Shown: positions 58,053 through 64,000 of the stretch, piece by piece
Position numbering within the stretch: position 1 is the first letter of the stretch
Layout: the number at the start of each line of letters is the position of its first letter
NCBI GenBank assembly: GCA_017418975.1
Contig: JAFOMG010000011.1
Location: 434,001-498,000, forward strand
Reading direction: 5' to 3'
Origin: Sphingomonas sp.
GTDB lineage: Bacteria > Pseudomonadota > Alphaproteobacteria > Sphingomonadales > Sphingomonadaceae
DNA length: 64,000 bases
Position numbers and translations under genes: made by a program
The notes under the pieces: model-generated
The model's input: only the letters and a program-made list of their open reading frames with translations
Databases searched by the model: none
What the model was told of the DNA's origin: nothing

Positions 58053-58472
58053 ATGGCCGAACTCAAGACCAAGGCGACCGAGGTCAGCGTCTCGGATTTC
58101 GTCGCCGCCGTGCCGGACGAGGCGCGCCGTGCGGATGCCGAGGCGGTCTGCGCGATGATGGCGCGATTGACCGGCGAGCCGCCGAAGATGTGGGGACCCT
58201 CGATCATCGGCTTCGGCAGCTATCGCTACACCTATGACAGCGGCCGCACCGGCGAGATGTGCCGGATCGGCTTCTCGCCCCGCAAGGCCGAGCTGGTCCT
58301 CTACCTGCTCGACGGCAATGCCGATCAGAGCGAAGTCCTGAGCCGGCTCGGCAGGCACAGGACCGGCAAGGGTTGCCTCTACGTCAAGCGGCTGGCCGAT
58401 GTGGACGCGGACGTGCTCGAGGAGATCGTCCGCGCCAAGATCGCGCGGATGGACGCCGCCTACCCGGCCTGA
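58053..58472 (+). CDS. DUF1801-domain protein
   Basis: A 139-residue soluble protein with the DUF1801 pattern EPPKMWGPSIIGFGSYRYTYDSGRTGEMCRIGFSPRKAELVLYLL. GGGAGAGG lies before the ATG at 58053. The function of the domain is unknown; it has weak likeness to phosphoribosyl-transfer and YdhG proteins. It overlaps the convergent cfa gene by 13 bases. Confidence 0.85.
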   Translation: MAELKTKATEVSVSDFVAAVPDEARRADAEAVCAMMARLTGEPPKMWGPSIIGFGSYRYTYDSGRTGEMCRIGFSPRKAELVLYLLDGNADQSEVLSRLGRHRTGKGCLYVKRLADVDADVLEEIVRAKIARMDAAYPA

Positions 58473-59722
58473 CCGGCCTGGCGCAGCGTCACCTTGTGCG
58501 GCTCGCGCAGGGCCCGTTCCGCCTCGAACATATAGTCGCGGGTCAGCGGCAGCGCGTCGCGCGAGCGCGAGAATTGGAGCTGGTAGTTGACCAGCCCGCC
58601 ATATTGGAAGCTCACATGGCACCCCGCCAGGTAGAAGCACCACATGCGATAGAAACGCTCGTCGTACAGGCCGACGATCGCGTCGCGCGCCGCGACGGTG
58701 CGCGCGTACCAGTGCTTGAGCGTCTCGGCATAATGGAGGCGCAGCACCTCCACATCGGTCATGAAATAGCGCAGCCCCTCATAGCCCTGGGCGATCTCGG
58801 AGAGCGCCGGGATATAGCCGCCGGGGAAGATGTACTTGAGCGTGAAGGCATCGGTGACGCCGGGGCCGCCCGCCCTGCCGATGGTGTGGAGCAGCATCAC
58901 GCCCTCGGGCGTCAGCAGCTCGCGCACCTTGCGGAAGAAGGTGCGGTAGTGCGGCGTGCCGACATGCTCGAACATGCCGACCGAGACGATCCGGTCGAAC
59001 TGGCCGGTGACGTGGCGATAGTCGATCAGCTCGAACTTCACCTTGTCCGCCACGCCGGCATCGAGCGCGCGCTGGCGGGCGACCTTGAGCTGCTCCTCCG
59101 ACAGGGTGACGCCCAGCACTTCGGCGCCCGTCTTCTGGTGGATGTAGAGCGCCATGCCGCCCCAGCCGCAGCCGATGTCGAGCACCTTCATGCCCGGCTT
59201 CAGCGCCAGCTTGGCGACGATGTGCGCCTTCTTGTCGAGCTGGGCCTGTTCGAGGCTGATGCCGGCCTCGCTGAAATAGGCGCAGCTATATTGCCGGTCG
59301 GTATCGAGGAAGAGATCGTAGAGCTTGCCCGACAGGTCGTAGTGATGCGCGACGTTCCGCTTCGAACGGCGCTCCATGTTGATCCGGCCGAGCCGGAACA
59401 TCACGGCGTCGATCGCCTTTTTGAACGCGCTGGGGAAGAGCACCGAATCATTGTCTTCCCAGCGGTTGTTCGACGCGAACAGGATCAGCAGGTCGAGGAT
59501 CTCGCCCTGCTCGATCTCGATGCCGCCGTCCATGAACGCCTCGGCCGCGCCCAGCGACGGATCGCGCAGGATGCGCCGCGCCGCGCCTGCTCCGAAACGG
59601 ATCGTTACCGGCTTGAGCGCCGGATCGGCTTCGCCGAAGCTGCGCCGGGTGCCATCCGCGTGGATGACGGTAAGTTGTCCGCGCCTGACTGCGCGTGCGA
59701 AAAAACGATCGATCAACGCCAT
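58460..59722 (-). CDS. cfa: Cyclopropane-fatty-acyl-phospholipid synthase
   Basis: Methylenates double bonds of membrane phospholipid acyl chains with SAM. 420 residues. The N-terminal lipid-binding part precedes the methyltransferase domain: NVAHHYDLSGKLYDLFLD, YSCAYF, the SAM loop VLDIGCGWGGMALYI, and RIVSVGMFEHVG with the conserved Glu. It ends with YQLQFSRSRDALPLTRDYMF. It has no co-oriented neighbour close by. Confidence 0.94.
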   Translation of the reverse strand: MALIDRFFARAVRRGQLTVIHADGTRRSFGEADPALKPVTIRFGAGAARRILRDPSLGAAEAFMDGGIEIEQGEILDLLILFASNNRWEDNDSVLFPSAFKKAIDAVMFRLGRINMERRSKRNVAHHYDLSGKLYDLFLDTDRQYSCAYFSEAGISLEQAQLDKKAHIVAKLALKPGMKVLDIGCGWGGMALYIHQKTGAEVLGVTLSEEQLKVARQRALDAGVADKVKFELIDYRHVTGQFDRIVSVGMFEHVGTPHYRTFFRKVRELLTPEGVMLLHTIGRAGGPGVTDAFTLKYIFPGGYIPALSEIAQGYEGLRYFMTDVEVLRLHYAETLKHWYARTVAARDAIVGLYDERFYRMWCFYLAGCHVSFQYGGLVNYQLQFSRSRDALPLTRDYMFEAERALREPHKVTLRQAGQAG

Positions 59723-59811
59723 TAAGCCGTCACCACCACCCGATGTAACAGCCCCCCGGTAACCACATTAGGGAAGTGCGCGATTTCCGCAATATTTCCG
59801 CAGCTGCGAAA

Positions 59812-60549
59812 TCAGATGCCGGCATACCATTCATAGCCGGCGATATCCTCCCAGAAGCCGCCCTTGCCGCCGCCGATCCCGGCCAGGCTCGCCACCGCCT
59901 CGATCCGCATCACATATTTCGCGTGCTTGTAGCCGAGCTGGCGCTCGACCCGGAGGCGCAGCGGCGCGCCGTGCCCGATGCCGAGCGGCGCGTCGTTCAT
60001 CGCCCAGGCGAGGATCGTCTGGGGGTGGAAGGCATCGACCAGGTCGATCGACTCGTAATAGGGGATCCGGCGCCGGCCGAACACATCGGCGCAGTGGAAG
60101 ACGATGTAGCGCGCGCCGTCGCGCAGCCCGGCGCGCTGGAGGATCGTCTCCAGCCGCGGCCCCTGCCATTTGCCGATCGCGCTCCAGCCCTCGACGCAAT
60201 CGTGCCGGGTGATCTGCGCACGCTGGGGCAGCGCCCGCAGCTGGGCGAGGCTGAGCGAGAGCGGCTGGCGCACCAGTCCGCCCACCTGCAGCCGCCAGTC
60301 GGCGAAGCGGCCGGCGGCGAGCGCGGCATATTCGGGCGTATCGGGATTGGCGGTGCCGTTCGTCCGGAAGCGCGGGCTGCGCTGCTCCGGGCGGAACTCG
60401 CGGGCGAGCGCGGCGCGGCCGGTGATCGAACGCTGGAGATAGCGATGCGCTTCCTCGGCGCTCAGCAGCACCGGGCTGCCGCTCCACGCGTCGCAGCCGG
60501 TGAGCAGCGTCGCGCCGCCGGTGACGATCAGGCCGCGCCGGGTGATCAT
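59812..60549 (-). CDS. Molybdopterin-dependent oxidoreductase, exported (MsrP/SoxC-like)
   Basis: A 245-residue sulfite-oxidase-fold enzyme. The N-terminus MITRRGLIVTGGATLLTGC combines a Tat-like twin Arg with a lipobox-like LLTGC. The molybdenum-binding Cys is Cys118 in RHDCVEGWSAIGKW; HCADVFGRRRIPYYESIDLVDA and GHGAPLRLRVERQLGYKHAKYV follow. The dimerisation domain of true sulfite oxidase is absent. Its ATG overlaps the stop of the cytochrome b gene, which likely supplies electrons. It may be a reductase (as MsrP) rather than an oxidase. Confidence 0.88.
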   Translation of the reverse strand: MITRRGLIVTGGATLLTGCDAWSGSPVLLSAEEAHRYLQRSITGRAALAREFRPEQRSPRFRTNGTANPDTPEYAALAAGRFADWRLQVGGLVRQPLSLSLAQLRALPQRAQITRHDCVEGWSAIGKWQGPRLETILQRAGLRDGARYIVFHCADVFGRRRIPYYESIDLVDAFHPQTILAWAMNDAPLGIGHGAPLRLRVERQLGYKHAKYVMRIEAVASLAGIGGGKGGFWEDIAGYEWYAGI

Positions 60550-61235
60550 TCCTCCGGCTCCGCTTCGGGCGATTTCCACCAGCCGGTGATCATCGAGCGG
60601 ACCTCGTTCACCGGGCCGGCCAGGATCACCAGGGCGAGGTGCGCCACCAGGAAACCGGTCAGCAGCGCCATCGCGATGAAATGGAGCGAGCGCGCCGATT
60701 GCCGGCCGCCGAACGGGTCGGCCAGCCATGGCCACATGCCCGGTGCCAGCGCCAGGCCGGTGAAGATCAGCAGCGGCAGCAGCACGAACAGCACGAAGGC
60801 GTAGCTCGCCTTCTGGAAGAGATTGTACGCGCGCGGGTCCTCCGGATCGTGGAAGCGCATGTCCCAATGCGCCCGAAGATCCTCGGCGACGTGCGCGGCG
60901 GTGAGCTCGTCGCGGCGGAAGCGCAGGTCGCGCTGAAGGTGCCGGTTGGCCAGGCTCCAGGGCAGATAGACCAGCAGCGAGAAGGCCAGCACCAGCGCGA
61001 AGAACAGATGCCAGTGCCGGGCGCCGGCCAGGTCGTAGGTTGATGGCAGGGTCAGCCAGCCGGGCCAGCGCGGCAGGCTGAGCCAGGCATGGTCGAAATT
61101 CGCGCCGTAATTGCCCCAGTAGAGGCGCGGATGCGCGTTGAAGATCATCAGCCCGCTGGGGATCATCACCAGCACGGCGAGCGCGTTGATCCAGTGCCAG
61201 ATGCGCGTGACCAGCCGGTGGCGATAGACCTGCAT
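60546..61235 (-). CDS. Cytochrome b561-type membrane subunit
   Basis: A 229-residue inner-membrane di-heme cytochrome b. Heme-ligand His candidates occur in four to five helices: RIWHWINALAVLVMIPSGLMIF, ARHWHLFFALVLAFSLLVYL, and RSLHFIAMALLTGFLVAHLALVIL. It overlaps the molybdenum enzyme gene by four bases, so the pair should form an electron-transfer unit from the quinone pool to the periplasm, as in MsrPQ-like systems. Confidence 0.9.
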   Translation of the reverse strand: MQVYRHRLVTRIWHWINALAVLVMIPSGLMIFNAHPRLYWGNYGANFDHAWLSLPRWPGWLTLPSTYDLAGARHWHLFFALVLAFSLLVYLPWSLANRHLQRDLRFRRDELTAAHVAEDLRAHWDMRFHDPEDPRAYNLFQKASYAFVLFVLLPLLIFTGLALAPGMWPWLADPFGGRQSARSLHFIAMALLTGFLVAHLALVILAGPVNEVRSMITGWWKSPEAEPEE

Positions 61236-61252
61236 GGCCCTATATTAGCCGA

Positions 61253-62011
61253 TCATCCATAGGCACGCACGAAGAACACGATGGTGGTGCCGCCGGTGAC
61301 GAGCAGCGTCCAGGCCCGCACCATCCGGTGCGAGAGCCGCTTGCCGATCCGCGCGCCCAGCCAGCCGCCCAGGATCCCGCCGGCGAGCATCGGCAGGCAG
61401 GCCCACCAGCGCACCATGCCGATCCCGATGAAGACCAGCGCCGCCGCGAAATTGGCGACCGCCAGCATCAGCGTGCGGATCGAGAAGAGCGAGCGCGGGT
61501 CGGCGCCGGCGAGCAGGCCATAGACCGCGGTGGTGATCAGCCCCACTCCGCCGCCGAAATAGCCGCCATAGATGCCGAGCAGGCTCTGCGCGGTGACGAG
61601 GGTGCGCGTCCCGATGGTCACCCGGGCGTGCAGCCAGTCCGAGGCGCGGCGGCCGAACGCCATCACGACGAAGGCGAAGAGCAGCAGCCAGGGAATGATC
61701 ATGTCGAACGCCCGGGTCGGCGTGAGCACGAGCAGCATGCTGCCGACCAGCCCGCCGGCAAAGGTGATCCCGGCAAGCGCCCGCACCGACAGGCCGCCCA
61801 CCGGCGCCAGCTCGTCGCGATATTCCCAGGCGCTCGCGCCCGCGCCCGGCAGCAGCGCGACGTTGGAAGTCGCATTGGCGATGTTCGAGGGCAGGCCGAG
61901 CGCGATCAGCGCCGGCAGCGTCGCGAAGGTGCCGCCGCCCGCCAGCGCGTTCATCACGCCCCCGAGCATGCCGGCGACGGCGGAGAGGATCAGGGTGGCG
62001 GGATCGATCAC
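61253..62011 (-). CDS. TSUP-family (TauE/SafE) permease
   Basis: A 252-residue membrane protein with seven to eight helices. Typical parts are ILSAVAGMLGGVMNALAGGGTFATLPALIALGLPSNIANATSNVALLPGA at the start and GIYGGYFGGGVG in the middle. The best start is GTG at 62011 (VIDPATLILSAV), because sequence upstream to an ATG at 62113 has no membrane character. TSUP proteins move sulfite, sulfonates or similar anions; proximity to a sulfite-oxidase-fold enzyme hints at sulfur chemistry but is weak evidence. Confidence 0.85.
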   Translation of the reverse strand: MIDPATLILSAVAGMLGGVMNALAGGGTFATLPALIALGLPSNIANATSNVALLPGAGASAWEYRDELAPVGGLSVRALAGITFAGGLVGSMLLVLTPTRAFDMIIPWLLLFAFVVMAFGRRASDWLHARVTIGTRTLVTAQSLLGIYGGYFGGGVGLITTAVYGLLAGADPRSLFSIRTLMLAVANFAAALVFIGIGMVRWWACLPMLAGGILGGWLGARIGKRLSHRMVRAWTLLVTGGTTIVFFVRAYG

Positions 62012-62054
62012 GGCCCCTAAATCCCGGCACGCCCCGCGCTTGTCGAGGAGTTTC

Positions 62055-62957
62055 TCAGCCGAAGGGCAGCAGGTGGCGATAGGGGAAGTTGGTGCTCTCC
62101 CAGTGTGACACATAGACGTGCGGCGGCTCGATCACGACGCTGAACTGGCATTTCGGCCGAATCGCCGCCAGCGCATGATATTCCGACTCGGTGAGCCGGG
62201 CATTGCGCAGGCGGATGCCCCAGGCGCGCTCCAGCACCGGCGAACGAAACAGCCGCGCATAATCGGCGAAGGATGTCGAATCCCATTCGGGCGTCTCGGC
62301 CGGGTTTAGCGACAGGAAGGGAGCGCTCGAATCGGTGAAGTCGACGAAGCCCAGTGCCGGCAGCCGAGTCGCTTCGGCGAGGTGGCCGATGAACCCGCGC
62401 GTGCGCCAGTCGCCGCCGGTGCGGATGCATTTCAGCTGAGGCAGGTCGAGCGCGAAGAAGCCGGGCTCGGGTGCTTGGGGCAATTCGAGCGTACGGAGCG
62501 CCGGCATGCGCTCGATCAGCGCGGGGAGTTGGTCGTCGGCCACGCAGGCCTGATTGTGATCGCCCGGATCGGAGATCGCCAGTTGGAAGGCGCGCAACCC
62601 CGAGAAATCGGGCCGGGCCGCAATCAGCGAGGCAAAATCCCATTCCTTCAGGCCGTTGGTGCCTTCGTCCGGCCCGGAAACACGCAGCTGGACGATGTGG
62701 CGCGCGATACCCGGCTGACCGAGCAAATCGAGGAATTCGCCCCAGCCCTCATATTCCGAGCCGCGATAGTCCACCGCCAGCGCGCCGCCGAGGTTGGCGA
62801 CTGACAGGCGCGTGCAATGGTCCGGCTCGAGCAGGCGCTGGGCAAGCCACTCGACCTCGTCGCCCTCCTCCACCTCCTGGGCTTCGGCGGCAAGCTGGTT
62901 GAGCGTGGCCTGGAGCCCACACAGTTCCGCCAGCGCCGATTCCAGGGACAGGCTCAC
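62055..62957 (-). CDS. Protein of unknown function with leucine-rich-like pattern
   Basis: A 300-residue soluble protein. Segments such as [42 protein letters not shown], and [13 protein letters not shown] recur with a leucine-rich-repeat-like spacing; STM4015-type proteins look similar, from memory. The start is GTG at 62957, overlapping the rlmN stop by four bases, so it should be co-expressed with rlmN. It ends [11 protein letters not shown]. No catalytic motif is visible. Confidence 0.7.
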   Translation of the reverse strand: MSLSLESALAELCGLQATLNQLAAEAQEVEEGDEVEWLAQRLLEPDHCTRLSVANLGGALAVDYRGSEYEGWGEFLDLLGQPGIARHIVQLRVSGPDEGTNGLKEWDFASLIAARPDFSGLRAFQLAISDPGDHNQACVADDQLPALIERMPALRTLELPQAPEPGFFALDLPQLKCIRTGGDWRTRGFIGHLAEATRLPALGFVDFTDSSAPFLSLNPAETPEWDSTSFADYARLFRSPVLERAWGIRLRNARLTESEYHALAAIRPKCQFSVVIEPPHVYVSHWESTNFPYRHLLPFG

Positions 62958-64000
62958 CCCAGCGCCGCCATCTTCTCCTCGGCCTCGCGGTCCATCTGGG
63001 CGCGGCTCTTCTTCTCGGCCGCGGTCTTGAGCTGGCCGCAGGCGGCATCGATGTCGCGCCCGCGCGGCGTGCGGACGGGCGCGGAGATGCCCGCCTCGAA
63101 CACGATGTTGCTGAACGCCCGGATCCGCTCCGGCGCCGAGCATTCGTACGGCGCGCCGGGCCAGGGGTTGAAGGGGATCAGGTTCACCTTGGCCGGCAGC
63201 CTGTACTTCTTGAGCAGGCGGACCAGCTCGCGGGCATCGGCGTCGCTGTCGTTCTTGTCCTTCAGCATCACATATTCGAAGGTGATGCGCCGGGCATTGT
63301 TGGCCCCCGGATAATCGGCACAGGCCTGGAGCAGCTCCTCGATCCCGTATTTCCGGTTGAGCGGCACAATCTCGTCGCGCACTTCCTTGGTGATCGCGTG
63401 GAGCGACACCGCCAGGTTCACGCCGATCTCCTCGCCGGCGCGCGCCATCATCGGCACCACGCCGCTGGTCGACAGGGTGATGCGGCGCTTGGAGAGCGCG
63501 AGCCCGTCGCCGTCCATCACGATCGCCAGCCCGTCGCGGACATTGTCGAAATTGTAGAGCGGCTCGCCCATGCCCATCATCACGATGTTGGTGAGCATGC
63601 GGCCCTCGGGCTGGCTCGGCCATTCGCCCAGCGCATCGCGGGCCAGCATCACCTGGCTGACGATCTCGCCCGCGGTCAGGTTGCGCACCAGCCGCATCGT
63701 GCCGGTGTGGCAGAAGCGGCAGTTGAGCGTGCAGCCCACCTGGCTGGAGACGCAGAGCGTGCCGCGGTCCGCATCGGGGATGAAGACCATCTCATAGTCC
63801 TGGCCGTCCGCCGAGCGGAGCAGCCATTTGCGCGTGCCGTCGGTGGAGACCTGCGCCTCCACCACCTCGGGGCGGCCGATCACGAAGCGCTCGGCGAGCC
63901 AGGGGTGCTGCGCCTTGGCGATGTCGGTCATCGCCGCGAAATCGGTCGCGCCGCGATTGTAGATCCAGTGCCAGATCTGCTTGGCGCGCAGCTTGGCCTG
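62954..64000 (-). CDS. rlmN: Dual-specificity RNA methyltransferase RlmN (start outside window)
   Basis: Radical-SAM enzyme that methylates C2 of adenine 2503 in 23S rRNA and A37 of some tRNAs. 348 residues are visible; the frame remains open to the window edge, reading [20 protein letters not shown], as expected near the family N-terminus. The radical-SAM cluster is [11 protein letters not shown]; the methyl-carrying Cys is in [10 protein letters not shown] region and CGQL near the end, and [16 protein letters not shown] binds SAM. The missing piece is probably about 40-70 codons. Confidence 0.95.
   Translation of the reverse strand, partial: QAKLRAKQIWHWIYNRGATDFAAMTDIAKAQHPWLAERFVIGRPEVVEAQVSTDGTRKWLLRSADGQDYEMVFIPDADRGTLCVSSQVGCTLNCRFCHTGTMRLVRNLTAGEIVSQVMLARDALGEWPSQPEGRMLTNIVMMGMGEPLYNFDNVRDGLAIVMDGDGLALSKRRITLSTSGVVPMMARAGEEIGVNLAVSLHAITKEVRDEIVPLNRKYGIEELLQACADYPGANNARRITFEYVMLKDKNDSDADARELVRLLKKYRLPAKVNLIPFNPWPGAPYECSAPERIRAFSNIVFEAGISAPVRTPRGRDIDAACGQLKTAAEKKSRAQMDREAEEKMAALG

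Noticed and set aside
62958..63623. N-terminal extension of the leucine-rich-like protein into rlmN
   Set aside because: The region is fully covered by rlmN in another frame and reads as a shadow; a GTG at 62957 overlapping the rlmN stop is the better start.

Overview
The window is 64 kb of GC-rich chromosomal DNA from an alphaproteobacterium, most likely a sphingomonad (Sphingomonas or a close relative). The basis is inference from content: an RNase E with an acidic insertion in its S1 region and a C-terminal GWW motif, a COQ4-type ubiquinone protein, many small exported proteins of a type I associate with sphingomonads, and dispersed palindromes built on GTCATCCCCGCGAAGGCGGG. No rRNA, tRNA, prophage, insertion sequence or CRISPR array was recognised.

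Layout. 1-9.2 kb: mostly minus-strand housekeeping genes (ribF partial, M19 dipeptidase, folA, alpha/beta hydrolase, thyA, exported methyltransferase, prfB, PBP1a), with a short plus-strand RadC/JAB gene. 9.2-18.5 kb: amiC, a 485-base leader and rne with a clear terminator, an M48-TPR protease, a DsbA-like protein, and an ABC-2 exporter followed by a nitrobindin-like protein. 18.6-21.3 kb: an acyl-ester hydrolase and a CPBP protease, both minus. 21.5-25.4 kb: a three-gene plus-strand cassette of a ferritin-like protein with a Cys-rich tail, a DUF692 (MNIO) enzyme and a DUF2063 protein. 25.8-37.7 kb: glpX, two small exported proteins, hom, a 2-oxoglutarate oxygenase, a lipoprotein, a Bcr/CflA transporter, several small genes, an orphan ExbD, an MliC-like lipoprotein, a thioesterase and ppc. 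37.8-46 kb: an L,D-transpeptidase, a DUF2236 protein, RlpA, a DUF4198 protein, and a TolC-HlyD-permease-permease efflux operon with no ATPase. 46-58 kb: gyrB, a TonB-like protein, recF, coq4 divergent from an XRE regulator plus membrane protein, dnaN, an outer-membrane barrel, a histidine phosphatase and argG. 58-64 kb: cfa, a molybdopterin oxidoreductase with its cytochrome b, a TSUP permease, a protein of unknown function and rlmN (partial).

The best candidate for an undescribed system is the cassette at 21472-25359. MNIO enzymes act with DUF2063-type partners on Cys-rich RiPP precursors, but no separate short precursor is visible here. Instead the upstream gene encodes a 758-residue ferritin-like protein with 14 Cys between residues 526 and 696, many as Cys-Gly, split by two Pro/Ser/Thr linkers. 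I infer that this tail may be the MNIO substrate, carried in cis on a diiron-type protein. Lesser leads are a short Cys-rich metallothionein-like reading frame near 56.6 kb, a set of TGACA/TGTCA dyads between coq4 and an XRE gene, and competing hairpins in the rne leader.
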